A stretch of DNA of 64,000 bases. Source: Candidatus Flexicrinis affinis. GTDB lineage: Bacteria > Chloroflexota > Anaerolineae > Aggregatilineales > Phototrophicaceae. Of this stretch, positions 49,466 to 59,288 are shown piece after piece. The notes beneath the pieces are model-generated. The model saw only the letters and a program-made list of their open reading frames with translations. It had not been told where the DNA came from and made no database searches. Each line of letters begins with the position of its first letter. Positions within the stretch are counted from its first letter, which is position 1. The translations under genes were made by a program, and so were the position numbers. The DNA lies in assembly GCA_016716525.1 (NCBI GenBank), contig JADJWE010000001.1, forward strand, positions 1,116,001-1,180,000. The letters are read 5' to 3'.

Positions 49466-50365
49466 ATGGCTGGCGAACCACTGCTGTTGGACGAAACCGT
49501 GCGCCGCAAGCTCGACTCGCTAAGTCTGGTTGCGCGGCACGTCCGCGCGGGTGTAATGAAAGGCGACCGCCGTTCGCGCAAGCGCGGCACCAGCGTCGAA
49601 TTCGCCGACTACCGCAACTACGTTCCGGGTGACGATTTGCGCCGGCTGGACTGGAATGTCTACGCCCGCAGCGATCGGTCGGTCATCAAGCTGATGGAGG
49701 ACGAGGAAGACCTGGCCGTCCACATTATCGTCGACGCTTCGGCGTCGATGGACTTTCCCAACGACATCGACGGCGCGGAATTCAACAAACTGCTGTTCGC
49801 CAAGCGCCTTGCTGCGGGGCTGGCGTACGTCAGCCTCGGCGAGAACGACCGTCTGACGATATCGACACTCGTCGACGCGGATGGATTCGGTCCATCGCGA
49901 GGGCGCCAGCACACGGTGCGTATGCTGCGCTACCTGCACGAGGTCAAGGGGCACGGCGAGACCGATCTCGACGGACTGCTGAGCGACTACGCGGCCAAGG
50001 CGGCCCGCCCCGGGTTGCTCTTTCTGATTTCCGACATGTTCAGCACGTCCGGCTTTGCCACTGGCCTCGGTAAGCTGGCTGGGCGAGGCTATGAGATCGT
50101 GGTCGTTCACGTCCTCAGCCCTGACGAAGTCGAGCCAACGGTCGCCGGCGACCTGCGTCTCGTGGACAGCGAGACCGGAAACGCGCAGGAGGTCAGCCTC
50201 GACCCGGGTTTGCTGGCGCTGTACCGTCAGCGCCTCGAACAGTGGCAGGCGGACATTCGCGCCGAGTGCATGCGTCGCGGCGCGGTGTATGTCACGGCGT
50301 GCACCGATCAACCGTGGGAACGGATTGTGCTACAGGATTTTCGGCGCGCCGGAGTGGTGCGCTAG
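49466..50365 (+). CDS. DUF58 protein (VWA-like, MoxR-associated type)
   Basis: A 299-residue protein with the DUF58 signature near residues 30-75: GDRRSRKRGTSVEFADYRNY, VPGDDLRRLDWNVYARSDRS. A vWA-type fold follows with a MIDAS-like start (VHIIVDASASMDFPN, D-x-S-x-S) near residue 85. DUF58 proteins usually pair with MoxR AAA-ATPases as chaperones for protein assembly, but no moxR is seen here. It lies 8 bases after the transferase gene and 11 bases before lysC, probably co-transcribed. Confidence 0.9.
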   Translation: MAGEPLLLDETVRRKLDSLSLVARHVRAGVMKGDRRSRKRGTSVEFADYRNYVPGDDLRRLDWNVYARSDRSVIKLMEDEEDLAVHIIVDASASMDFPNDIDGAEFNKLLFAKRLAAGLAYVSLGENDRLTISTLVDADGFGPSRGRQHTVRMLRYLHEVKGHGETDLDGLLSDYAAKAARPGLLFLISDMFSTSGFATGLGKLAGRGYEIVVVHVLSPDEVEPTVAGDLRLVDSETGNAQEVSLDPGLLALYRQRLEQWQADIRAECMRRGAVYVTACTDQPWERIVLQDFRRAGVVR

Positions 50366-50376
50366 GCGGAGGGATC

Positions 50377-51777
50377 GTGTCCATCATCACCATGAAGTTC
50401 GGCGGGACATCGGTTGGCAGCGCAGACGCCATCAGCAATGTCATCCATATCGCCAAACGCGAGCGTGCAGCGGGAAACCGGCCCGTCCTCGTCGTATCGG
50501 CGATGTCCGGCGTAACCGACAGCCTGATCAACATCATCGGGCTGGCCGTAAACGGCGACAAGTGGGGCTACCTCAGCGAAGCGCAGAAGCTGCGCGACCG
50601 GCACGAGGAGGCGCTCAACGCGCTGACCAGCCCCGGAAAAGCCCGCGATACGGTGTCGCTCACGCTCAATAAGCTGATCGACGAGGTCGTCGAGATTTGC
50701 CACGGCGTCAACATCTTGAGCGAGGCGTCTCCGAAGATCAGGGACGCAGTCGTAAGCCACGGTGAGCGCTTGAGCGCGCGCCTCGTGGCGGCAGGGTTGG
50801 CCGAGCAAGGCGTGGACAGCCGCCCGCTGGATGCAACGCAGTTTGTCGTGACGGATGACAAATTCGGCGCGGCGGCGCCGTTCTGGGGCGAAACGCGGAC
50901 TCGGATCGAGTCCGGGCTGATGCCGCTGATTGAGTCAGGCATTACGCCGGTGCTGACCGGCTTTATCGGCGCCACGCCGACCGGCGCCGTTACGACGCTG
51001 GGTCGTGGTGGCAGCGACTTCAGCGGCGCGATCTTCGCTGCTTATACCGGTAGTTCCGAGTTGGTGATCTGGACGGACGTGGACGGTGTCATGACGACCG
51101 ACCCGCGAATCGACCGCCGCGCGAAGGTGATCCCGCAGGTGTCGTATACCGAAGTGGGAGAGCTGGCATATTACGGGGCAAAGGTATTACATCCGAAGAC
51201 CGTGCAGCCGATCCTCGATCTCGAGATGCCGCTTCGGGTCCGCAACACGTTCAACTACGACCACCCCGGTACGCTGGTGACGCCGCAAAGCGAACCGTCG
51301 ACAACGGTCATCAAGGCGGTCACGGCTGTGCGCAACGTATCGATGCTGACCGTGGGCGGGCGCGGCATGATCGGCGTGCCCGGCATTGCGGGGCGGGTAT
51401 TCACGGCAGCGGCGCGCGCGAACGCGAATATTCTGATGATTTCACAGTCTTCGAGCGAACAGGCGATGTGTATGGTCGTGACCGACGAACGCGCCGCCGC
51501 CGCTAAGCTGGCAATCGAGGAAGACCTCGACGCGGAGATCGCGCGCAACAACGTCGAAGAGATCTCCATTCGTGACGATATTGCCATTGTGACGGCGGTG
51601 GGCGCAGGCATGCGCGGCACGCCGGGCGTCGCAGGCCGCGTGTTTCAAGCGATGGGCACAGAGGAGATCAACGTGCTCATGATCGCGCAAGGCAGCTCGG
51701 AGTGCAGCATCTCGTTCGTTGTTGCCGAGGCCGACCTGAAGCGTGCCGTGACGAACCTGCACGAGCTGGCAATCTAG
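50377..51777 (+). CDS. lysC: Aspartate kinase
   Basis: The start GTG has GGAGGG upstream; an in-frame ATG five codons later is also possible. The 466-residue protein has the kinase signature TMKFGGTSVGSADAISNVI at its N-terminus, GFIGATPTGAVTTLGRGGSD near residue 195, and WTDVDGVMTTDPR near residue 230. Two ACT domains at the C-terminus (VRNVSMLTVGGRGMIGVPGI and DIAIVTAVGAGMRGTPGVAG) give feedback control by lysine or threonine. It phosphorylates aspartate, first step to lysine, threonine and methionine. It is monofunctional, without homoserine dehydrogenase. Confidence 0.96.
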   Translation: MSIITMKFGGTSVGSADAISNVIHIAKRERAAGNRPVLVVSAMSGVTDSLINIIGLAVNGDKWGYLSEAQKLRDRHEEALNALTSPGKARDTVSLTLNKLIDEVVEICHGVNILSEASPKIRDAVVSHGERLSARLVAAGLAEQGVDSRPLDATQFVVTDDKFGAAAPFWGETRTRIESGLMPLIESGITPVLTGFIGATPTGAVTTLGRGGSDFSGAIFAAYTGSSELVIWTDVDGVMTTDPRIDRRAKVIPQVSYTEVGELAYYGAKVLHPKTVQPILDLEMPLRVRNTFNYDHPGTLVTPQSEPSTTVIKAVTAVRNVSMLTVGGRGMIGVPGIAGRVFTAAARANANILMISQSSSEQAMCMVVTDERAAAAKLAIEEDLDAEIARNNVEEISIRDDIAIVTAVGAGMRGTPGVAGRVFQAMGTEEINVLMIAQGSSECSISFVVAEADLKRAVTNLHELAI

Positions 51778-51790
51778 GCGGACTGGCGCG

Positions 51791-53596
51791 TCATTTCTTA
51801 AATTGAGTTGCGCGGTATTCGGCGAATTGATCCTGCAGCTTCAGGCGCTGATACTTGCCGGTGGTCGTCACCGGCACTTCCGTGCCGAACACCACGACTT
51901 TCGGCGACTTTTCGAACGTGAGCCGGTCGCGGCAGTGGCGCAAGACGTCGTCCTCGGTCACCTCGGCGCCCTCGTTTAGCACGATATACGCGCCAACTTC
52001 TTCGCCGTAGTAGTCGTTTGCGAAAGCGACTGCAAGTGCCACGCGGACGCCGGGAATTTCAAGCATGACTTCTTCGATCTCGAACGGGCTGAACTTGACC
52101 CCGCCACGGTTGATGAGTTCCTTGATTCTGCCTGTGATAAAGAAGTAGGTCCGACCGAGCTTGTCGCGCTTGAAAAACCCTTCGTCGCCGCTGCGAAACC
52201 AGCCGAACTTGAACGTCTCGGCGTTGGCATCGGGACGCTTGAAATACCCGTGCATGACATTGTGTCCGCGCACGCAAATCTCGCCGCGCTCGCCTTCGCC
52301 GACGGGCTGACCCGCCTCATTGAAGATCGCCATCTCGTTGACGCCAATCGGGAGGCCGATGCTCGGGTATCCGAAGTCTTGCAGCCACGCCTGATGCTCG
52401 TTCCACGTGATGTCAATTGGCAGGAAGCAGCTGTAGCAGGTCGTCTCGCTCAGGCCGTAACCATGCAGGATCGGAATTCCAAACGTGTCCTCGAAGTCGC
52501 GGGCGAGCGCGACCGACAGCGTGCCTGCGCCGCAGACAAAGTGTCGGAAGTGCGTCAGGCCGCGCCGGTGTATTCCCTCGCCAAACAGTGGCAGACCCGA
52601 CGCTTGCTGCTCGCGTGCTTGTTCGAGCAGGAACTGAAGCAGTGTCGGCACAACGCTGACGATGTTGACGCGTTCCGCAATCACCGTCCGCCAGAACGTC
52701 GAGACTGAGAACGCGCGGTTGAGGACGACCGAACCGCCGACCAACAGCGGCGTCACGAGCGTGACGACGATGCCGTTGACGTGGTGAATGGGCAGCACGC
52801 ACATCAGGCGCTGATTTCCCGTGATGGACTGCGCCGAGGCGATTCCGTGCGCGTCGACGAGCAGGTTGTACTGGGTGAGGACAACGCCCTTCGGTGCGCC
52901 GGTGGTCCCGCTGGTATAGACGAGCAGTGCCTCGTCCTCAAGCGTCGGGACGCGCGGGCTGACGTAGACCGAGTCGTCACTGGACTTGACCGGCGCGCCG
53001 TCGCCAAGATAGGTATAGGGCAGATTCTTCACCAGAGTCTGGAAGTGCGGGATGTCCTCCACCGGCTCTCCACCGACCTGCACGATCGTCCGGATGTTCG
53101 GCGCGCCCAAGCCATCCGACTCCGGTCCGTGAACGATCTGGACGGCGCGCTCCATATATTCGCTGCGCACCAGCACGACTTTCGCCTCGCTATTGCGTAA
53201 GATGAACGCGATCCGCCGGTCGTCTTCGGTTACGTTTTGTGGGGCGACGCATGCTCCAATCACCCAGCACGCGAAATAGATCAACACAGTGTCGCTGTGA
53301 TTGTGCGCAATGGTAGCCACACGGTCGCCGCGCCGGACGCCCAGATCGTCGTGCAGCATGTTGGCGACTTGATGTACGCGCGCGTTGAACTCGGCATAGC
53401 TCAACTGCTCGCGGCTGCCGTCGCGGTCGAGGAAGATCAGGTATGGCGCGGACGACGACGTTTTCGCGTGCTGCGACAAGAGCTGACGGATGTTGAAGTG
53501 CGGCACCAAATGCAGCGACGGCGACAGGCCGTTTACGGTCCGTGCCTGAGCGATCAACGCGCGCGTACGATCTTCTGCGATCGAGGCATCCGTCAT
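51791..53596 (-). CDS. AMP-dependent acyl-CoA synthetase/ligase
   Basis: A 601-residue adenylate-forming enzyme. It has the P-loop-like LVYTSGTTGAPKGVVLTQYN near residue 225, LHGYGLSETTCYSCFLP near residue 375, and GWFRSGDEGFFKRDKLGRTY with ITGRIKELINRGGVKFSPFE near residues 470-505 (the hinge and A10 area, KSPKVV...TGKYQRLKLQD at the end). It would activate a carboxylic acid, possibly a fatty acid, to acyl-CoA; the substrate is undetermined. It is convergent with lysC and divergent from the PBP gene. Confidence 0.9.
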   Translation of the reverse strand: MTDASIAEDRTRALIAQARTVNGLSPSLHLVPHFNIRQLLSQHAKTSSSAPYLIFLDRDGSREQLSYAEFNARVHQVANMLHDDLGVRRGDRVATIAHNHSDTVLIYFACWVIGACVAPQNVTEDDRRIAFILRNSEAKVVLVRSEYMERAVQIVHGPESDGLGAPNIRTIVQVGGEPVEDIPHFQTLVKNLPYTYLGDGAPVKSSDDSVYVSPRVPTLEDEALLVYTSGTTGAPKGVVLTQYNLLVDAHGIASAQSITGNQRLMCVLPIHHVNGIVVTLVTPLLVGGSVVLNRAFSVSTFWRTVIAERVNIVSVVPTLLQFLLEQAREQQASGLPLFGEGIHRRGLTHFRHFVCGAGTLSVALARDFEDTFGIPILHGYGLSETTCYSCFLPIDITWNEHQAWLQDFGYPSIGLPIGVNEMAIFNEAGQPVGEGERGEICVRGHNVMHGYFKRPDANAETFKFGWFRSGDEGFFKRDKLGRTYFFITGRIKELINRGGVKFSPFEIEEVMLEIPGVRVALAVAFANDYYGEEVGAYIVLNEGAEVTEDDVLRHCRDRLTFEKSPKVVVFGTEVPVTTTGKYQRLKLQDQFAEYRATQFKK

Positions 53597-53757
53597 TACT
53601 CGTCTCCACTCTCGGTTGGCTCAACGTATAGTTCGATTATACCCGCTGGGCGGACATAGGGCAGAGATGGCGGCTGCGTCAGGTAAGCGTTGACCATGAT
53701 TGGGCCGCGTTTCTGGTACACTCGAAGCGAGGTTCAACACTAGGTCACGACTGACGT

Positions 53758-56700
53758 ATGACAACTCCGCCGATTCCGGATGACTACGAAGACGACGACG
53801 TCCCGTTTCAGCTTCCCAAAGCGGACAACTATCGGGATGACGACCGGCTGAGCGACAGTGAACTGCGCGCACAGGATCAACCGCTGCGCGCCGAGCCGAC
53901 TGCGGACCTCGATCAGCCCGTCAGCGACGACACGGACGAAATCCCGGCGGATGTGCTGGAGCAAATGCGTACGACGCGCCGCCCGGTGATGCCGCCGCCG
54001 ACGGCGAGGCCATCGGCCGATGAGGACGTTCACTTCAGCGTGCCCCATACGGTGCGCCACCGGCCATCCGACCATCCCGATACGCCGACGCTGATTGGAA
54101 CGGGCGGGCTTGATCCGAATCCCGACATGACCGTGCGCCGGGTCGATGCGACGATTCAGTCGCCGGTCGCGCGTCCGCCAGATGCACAGTTTCAGCGTCC
54201 GCCGGCGGGCCAGACGATGGCACGTCCCGGCTATGCGCCACCGCCGACACTCGTTGGCGCGCCACCGGTCAAGGCGCAGGGCAGTGCCCGTAGGAAACTG
54301 CCTTCGAAGCGCCGCCGAGGCCTTCGGCCGGGGTGCGTTGCGATTGCGTTAGGCGTGATCGTCACCCTATGCGGCGGTTTGACCTTGCTTACCGTCCTGA
54401 TCGGCGGTATCGCTTACGCCCGCGTGGGCGATCTGCTAAACGAGCGCCTCGCAAACCTCGACACGTACAATCCGTTCCAGACGACGTTTCTGCTGGACCG
54501 CAACGGACGCGAGCTGTATCAGATCATCGGCGAAGGGCGCCGTACTCGCATTCCGCTGGCCGAGATTCCCAAGTTCGTCATCGACGCGACCGTGGCGACG
54601 GAGGATGACGAATTCTGGACGAACATCGGTATCGATATTGCGGCGACGACGTTGGCTGTCACGAACTTCGTCACGGGCGACGTAAACACGGCAGGCGGCA
54701 GCACCATCACGCAGCAACTCGTCCGGAATGTGTTGTTCGATGCCGCGTACCGCAGCGAGCGCACCGCTACCCGCAAGGCAGAAGAGATCGCCCTCGCCAT
54801 CGCGCTCACCACGCGCGAAAGCAAAGAGCGCATTCTCGAGCTGTACTTGAACGAGATCTACTACGGCAATCTGGCGTACGGCATCGAGGCGGCTGCGCAG
54901 ACATTCTTCAGCAAACCGGCACGCGCGCTCACGTTGGCCGAATCGGCCTTGCTCGCCGGTCTGCCGCAGGCCCCGCGCGACCTCGACCCGCTCAACCCCG
55001 ACCCGGCAGTACAGAGCGCAGTTTACGACCGCTGGCGGCTTGTGCTCGACTTGATGCTGTCGGAGGACTTCATTACGCAAGCGGAGCACGACGCCGCGCT
55101 GCGGGATGGATACACGCTTGTGCCGCCCGAGCCGCCGCTCAATGCGCCTCACTTCACGTTCTTCGCTCGTGATCAGTGGCAGCAGCTCATGGAGTCGCTA
55201 GGGTACTCGCCCGATGTCATCGCTGCCGGTGGTTTCCGCGTCTACACCACGGTCGACATTGAAATCAACAACATGGCGCAAGCCGCCGTGCGCGAGCAGA
55301 TCGCGCGGCTAGGCGCGAACAACGTGACCAATGGCGCGGTCGTCGTCCTTAAGCCGATCACAGGTGAAATCCTCGCCATGGTCGGCAGCGCGGACTACGA
55401 CAATGAGGCTATTGATGGCAGCTTCAATGTGACGTTGGGGCTGCGCCAACCTGGCAGTACCGTCAAGGCCTTCACGTATGCGGCGGCGCTCGAACGCGGT
55501 ATGTCCCCGGGTGACGTAATCTGGGACACGCGGACCGAAATCGGCATCCCCGGACAGCCGCCTTACGTGCCGGTCAACTACGACAACACCTTCCACGGTC
55601 CGATGCGCATGCGTACTGCGCTTGCCAACAGCTACAACATCCCGGCGGTGCAAACTCTGCGCCACAACGTGGGCGTGGCCTATTACATCGATTTCGTGCG
55701 CCGTTTGGGTATGACCAGCGTCACTGGCGATCCAAGTCTGTACGGACTGTCGATTACGTTGGGCGGCGCCGAGGTCAGCCCGCTTGAGCTGACGCGCGGG
55801 TTCTCGGTATTCGCCAACGAGGGCGTGTTTGTCGACTCCGAGGCGATCCTATGTGTGCTGGACAGCGACGGAAGGATCGTCTACCAGTACGAGAACGCCT
55901 GTCCTTCCGGCACGCCGACACCGCAGACCGTTGACCGCTCACGGCTCACCGCCCGCGTGCTCGATCCGCGTATTGCGTATCTGATCTCCGATGTCCTCTC
56001 GGACAATGCGGCCCGCAGCCAAGCCTTCGGCTCGAATTCGATTCTACGCACGCCGTTCCAATCTTCCGTCAAGACCGGTACGACCAACGAGGTCAAGGAC
56101 AACTGGACGGTCGGATTTACACGGAACGTGGCCGTTGGTGTGTGGGTCGGCAACAGCGACGGGTCGCGCATGGTGAATACGTCTGGCGTTACCGGCGCGG
56201 CGCCGATCTGGAATCAAGTCATCACGACGATCTACAGTAACAGCCGATGGCTCGATCAGTTCAAGTTCCAGGGTCAACTGCTGCCCGATCAGGCAGGCGT
56301 ACCACAAGGCATGTCGCGCCGTTCGATTTGCGATGTACGGGCCTTGCAGGATCCCGCGGGGGGCTGCCCGGCGCAGGTCACCGAATGGTTCTTGGACGGG
56401 CCGGCGGGTGTTCCCGACGGTTCGGGCGGGCTGGCGTATCCGCAGCAGCAGCCCCCGCCGCAGCCCGACCCGAACAGCTCGGCGCAGCTTGTCAGCCCCG
56501 GGGTGTATCAGTCGTGGGTCACGCGGCTGTCGCCAGAGGTATCGAACGCGATCCAATTCAGCGTTGCGCCGGGCCAGAAGCGCCCGCCTGCGCCGATCTA
56601 CTGCCGTGTACCGCCATCGCTGCTTGGCAGCGCGTCCAACGCGCAGCAGCAGCTGTTTATCGCGCCGCCGCCGGATGGCAATGACGCGGCCGACGCGGAG

Positions 56701-57105
56701 TCCTATGCACGCTCGCGCGGGCTGGCATTCTTGCCTACCGTCGAGTGCTCGGCCGACCTGGCTGCGGCGGGTGGGGGATTCGGCAGCCTGCCAAGCGGCG
56801 TCGTCAACGCGAACGTAACGTTTCCGGCGCCGGGTGAGGTGCTCGGCGGCGTGCCGGTGCCGATCCTCGGTACGATTGATTTCGCGCCGGGGCAGGTCAG
56901 CGTATATCGCTTCCTCATCCGCGGCCCGCAGTTCCCGGAGTGGACGATGATTGGCGAGCAGCACAACAACCCGGTCGTCAACGGCCAGCTCGAAGTGCTG
57001 TATCCACCGTATGTGCCGGGGGCGTATGAACTTAAGCTCGAAATCCTCGCGCCGGATTCAAGCCTAATTCAGGTGCCGATCACCGTACCGTTTAACGTTC
57101 AGTGA
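53758..57105 (+). CDS. Class A penicillin-binding protein (PBP1a-like)
   Basis: A 1115-residue bifunctional peptidoglycan synthase. Residues 1-190 form a disordered Pro/Asp-rich cytoplasmic tail, then one membrane helix (CVAIALGVIVTLCGGLTLLT). The GT51 domain has ATVATEDDEFWTNIGIDIAA and AGGSTITQQLVRNVLF, then ESKERILELYLNEIYYGNLA and AYGIEAAAQTFFSKPARALT. The transpeptidase domain has the SxxK in RQPGSTVKAFTYAAALERGM, SxN in LANSYNIPAVQTL and KTG in SSVKTGTTNEVKDNWTVGF. A C-terminal extension of about 250 residues with Pro-rich linkers and a beta-sandwich (FPAPGEVLGGVPVPILGTID) follows. It polymerises and cross-links peptidoglycan outside the membrane. Confidence 0.95.
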   Translation: MTTPPIPDDYEDDDVPFQLPKADNYRDDDRLSDSELRAQDQPLRAEPTADLDQPVSDDTDEIPADVLEQMRTTRRPVMPPPTARPSADEDVHFSVPHTVRHRPSDHPDTPTLIGTGGLDPNPDMTVRRVDATIQSPVARPPDAQFQRPPAGQTMARPGYAPPPTLVGAPPVKAQGSARRKLPSKRRRGLRPGCVAIALGVIVTLCGGLTLLTVLIGGIAYARVGDLLNERLANLDTYNPFQTTFLLDRNGRELYQIIGEGRRTRIPLAEIPKFVIDATVATEDDEFWTNIGIDIAATTLAVTNFVTGDVNTAGGSTITQQLVRNVLFDAAYRSERTATRKAEEIALAIALTTRESKERILELYLNEIYYGNLAYGIEAAAQTFFSKPARALTLAESALLAGLPQAPRDLDPLNPDPAVQSAVYDRWRLVLDLMLSEDFITQAEHDAALRDGYTLVPPEPPLNAPHFTFFARDQWQQLMESLGYSPDVIAAGGFRVYTTVDIEINNMAQAAVREQIARLGANNVTNGAVVVLKPITGEILAMVGSADYDNEAIDGSFNVTLGLRQPGSTVKAFTYAAALERGMSPGDVIWDTRTEIGIPGQPPYVPVNYDNTFHGPMRMRTALANSYNIPAVQTLRHNVGVAYYIDFVRRLGMTSVTGDPSLYGLSITLGGAEVSPLELTRGFSVFANEGVFVDSEAILCVLDSDGRIVYQYENACPSGTPTPQTVDRSRLTARVLDPRIAYLISDVLSDNAARSQAFGSNSILRTPFQSSVKTGTTNEVKDNWTVGFTRNVAVGVWVGNSDGSRMVNTSGVTGAAPIWNQVITTIYSNSRWLDQFKFQGQLLPDQAGVPQGMSRRSICDVRALQDPAGGCPAQVTEWFLDGPAGVPDGSGGLAYPQQQPPPQPDPNSSAQLVSPGVYQSWVTRLSPEVSNAIQFSVAPGQKRPPAPIYCRVPPSLLGSASNAQQQLFIAPPPDGNDAADAESYARSRGLAFLPTVECSADLAAAGGGFGSLPSGVVNANVTFPAPGEVLGGVPVPILGTIDFAPGQVSVYRFLIRGPQFPEWTMIGEQHNNPVVNGQLEVLYPPYVPGAYELKLEILAPDSSLIQVPITVPFNVQ

Positions 57106-57149
57106 GCCTGTGTCGTGTGGGCGTTGGGAATCGAGTAAAATAGTGAGGA

Positions 57150-57176
57150 TTGCGCCTCAGTAACGCTGAGGCGCAA
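57150..57176 (+). terminator. Hairpin terminator after the PBP gene
   Basis: Perfect 11-bp stem (TTGCGCCTCAG, 57150-57160 with 57166-57176), 5-base loop. No long T-run. It overlaps the nominal upstream start of the next frame, which is therefore not the real start. Confidence 0.65.
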
Positions 57177-57215
57177 CGTATTCCATCCGAGACTCCGAGT
57201 GAACTGCTAACATCC

Positions 57216-57989
57216 GTGGTTCGATTCGATACCTACAATGCCAGCGCGCACCTCGTTCGTCAGCTTGAGGCGTCGGGAACCGCAACCGTGTCTCATGACG
57301 GCGGGGACAATATGCTGGTCGAACTGGCAGACGGCCACAGTGTCAGCATCCATTTGATCGAGACGCGGATACCGCCGTACGAAATCCGCCTCAATTTGCA
57401 GGACAACGGGTCTGCCGACATACACACCTTGTTTATCCTGTGGGGCGCGATGTTTTTGCCCGACGACGGCGAACTCTTTCGTCCCGATCCGTGGATGATG
57501 GCGCTGGTGATGCTGTATGGCGGTAAGCTGTACGCCTTTGACGTTTACGGCAAAGACATACGCATTTTCCCAACCTTCTTCGACCCGATCGCACCGGGCC
57601 TGTATCACGTGCGGTATGGCGATGACATCGACGTCACACGCTTGGGCATTGGCGAGTCGACGATGGTGTATCCGGACTTGCGCGGCACGTGGAAGATCGC
57701 CGACTTTGAGGGGATTGTTCCGCCGCGCCGCAAGCACCGGGCAGAGCATGCGCGTCCGCACCGACGTCACCATGCCGCGAAACGTGTCGAAACACCGTGG
57801 GAGATCTTGGGCGTAGGGCGCTCAGCCAAGCGTGACGAGGTCAAACACGCGTACCGTAAGCTCGCCCGTCACTTCCATCCGGACCTCAATCGCTCGCCGG
57901 ATGCCACCCACATGATGCAGAAAGTGAACCTAGCGTATCAGGCCGTCCTCAGGGAGCTCGGCGACGACCCGTCGGGCGGGCGTTCCTAG
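57216..57989 (+). CDS. J-domain protein with unknown N-terminal domain
   Basis: The frame is open from 57150, but that TTG is inside a hairpin; the GTG at 57216 is a reasonable start, though its ribosome site is weak. The N-terminal domain (about 170 residues) contains YEIRLNLQDNGSADIHTLFI, FLPDDGELFRPDPWMMALVM and YDVYGKDIRIFPTFFDPIAP-like text and matches no family I know. The C-terminal J-domain has ETPWEILGVGRSAKRDEVKH, AYRKLARHFHPDLNRSPDAT with an intact HPD, so it should stimulate a DnaK-type chaperone. The domain order (J-domain last) is the reverse of DnaJ. Confidence 0.85.
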   Translation: MVRFDTYNASAHLVRQLEASGTATVSHDGGDNMLVELADGHSVSIHLIETRIPPYEIRLNLQDNGSADIHTLFILWGAMFLPDDGELFRPDPWMMALVMLYGGKLYAFDVYGKDIRIFPTFFDPIAPGLYHVRYGDDIDVTRLGIGESTMVYPDLRGTWKIADFEGIVPPRRKHRAEHARPHRRHHAAKRVETPWEILGVGRSAKRDEVKHAYRKLARHFHPDLNRSPDATHMMQKVNLAYQAVLRELGDDPSGGRS

Positions 57990-57996
57990 ACTCCGG

Positions 57997-58026
57997 TTGC
58001 ACAGGCGATCGTTAAGAGTCTATAAT
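57997..58026 (+). promoter_or_regulatory. Housekeeping-type promoter of the histidine kinase gene
   Basis: TTGCAC at 57997-58002, an 18-base spacer, and a perfect TATAAT at 58021-58026, 42 bases upstream of the ATG. Confidence 0.6.
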
Positions 58027-58067
58027 CTCATTCCAATGTACTGATTTCATCAAGAGCGACCTCCCGC

Positions 58068-59276
58068 ATGGCAACTGTAGATGCTCCGGTACTTCCTGAG
58101 ACGGAGATCATTGTGGATCATCAGCAGCTTATTGAACGACTGAATGCATTGACGCATCGGATTGACCGGTTGCGCCTGCTTTTGAAGATGGTGGCGGAAA
58201 TGACTGGCGCCTCCAACGTAGCGTTTACCTCGCCTGACTTGTGGAACACGATCTTTTGGGTTCATGAGACTATCGTCGTCGACGACAAAACGCTCGTTGG
58301 GAACACGGTGGTATCCAATGAGGTCACGCCCGACCTTGTCGAAGCCGTGCGCGTCGCGGACGTCAACCCGTTCGACGCTAACCCGGACTTCTTCGTCGCA
58401 CGTGAATTCGGCGTCAAGAAGGTCATGGCGCTGAGGGCGGACAAATCGCTGTGGGGTTTCTTCCTGTTCCGGGAAGACGACATCCACGTTCCGGACACGG
58501 AATGGTTTGCTTATGTGCTCAGCGTGTTGAGGATGGTCGCCACCGAGCACGTAACGTCGTCAAATCAGACCAAATTCGTCAATGAGGTTGCCCACGATAC
58601 AAAGGGCGTTTTGGCCGCCGTTACGCTTGCCGCGGACTTCATGAACGAAGATCTGCAGAAACTCAAATTGACGCGCAAGTTCACGCGGCAGCTTGGACGG
58701 CTGTTTGAATCGGCCCAGCAAGCATCGAGCCTCATCGACAATGGGTTCGGTTTCGGCAAGTACGATCCCGAGACGGATCAGATTCAAATGTCTCTCAGCG
58801 AAGTCGACCTGTTTGAACTGCGCCGCGGAATCGTCGAACGTTTCCAGCTCGTCGCCAAGTTCCGCAACATCAACCTGAAGCTGCGCGGCGGACGAGGCAA
58901 GGCGGTGGTAATGGCCGATCGCGAACTGCTGGCACGTGCCTTTACCAACCTCGTACAGAACGCGTTCAAGTTCACGCCCCCGGACGGGACCGTGACGATG
59001 GATATTCAAAAAGGCGACCCGGTTGTGGTCACTGTCGAAGACACAGGTGTCGGGATCGCACCGGAGCATCACGAGGCGATCTTCCAGCGCAAGTTCCAAG
59101 TTGAGCAGAGGTCGCAGTACCGTGCCAAAGGGCACGGCCTTGGCCTGTTCATCGTTCGCAAGATCGTCGAGCAGCACGGCGGTACGGTGCATGTCGAGAG
59201 CGAACTGGGCGCGGGCGCCAAATTCGTCGTGAAGCTCCCGGTGAACGGCCCAGCCGGTTACTACGAAGACTTCTAG
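58068..59276 (+). CDS. Sensor histidine kinase with GAF-like input domain
   Basis: A 402-residue cytoplasmic kinase. Residues about 25-160 look like a GAF-type sensor (MVAEMTGASNVAFTSPDLWN ... KKVMALRADKSLWGFFLFRE). The dimerisation helix carries the phospho-acceptor His176 in FVNEVAHDTKGVLAAVTLA, a variant of the usual H-box. The ATPase domain has the N box ARAFTNLVQNAFKFTPPDG, G1 VTVEDTGVGIAPEHHEAIF and G2 KGHGLGLFIVRKIVEQHGG. It has no membrane segment, and no response regulator is adjacent. mutL follows after 12 bases and is probably in the same transcript. Confidence 0.9.
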   Translation: MATVDAPVLPETEIIVDHQQLIERLNALTHRIDRLRLLLKMVAEMTGASNVAFTSPDLWNTIFWVHETIVVDDKTLVGNTVVSNEVTPDLVEAVRVADVNPFDANPDFFVAREFGVKKVMALRADKSLWGFFLFREDDIHVPDTEWFAYVLSVLRMVATEHVTSSNQTKFVNEVAHDTKGVLAAVTLAADFMNEDLQKLKLTRKFTRQLGRLFESAQQASSLIDNGFGFGKYDPETDQIQMSLSEVDLFELRRGIVERFQLVAKFRNINLKLRGGRGKAVVMADRELLARAFTNLVQNAFKFTPPDGTVTMDIQKGDPVVVTVEDTGVGIAPEHHEAIFQRKFQVEQRSQYRAKGHGLGLFIVRKIVEQHGGTVHVESELGAGAKFVVKLPVNGPAGYYEDF

Positions 59277-59288
59277 TCACCCATCGCT

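Noticed and set aside
57150..57215. Upstream TTG start of the J-domain gene
   Set aside because: The TTG is the first base triplet of a perfect terminator-like stem and has no ribosome site.
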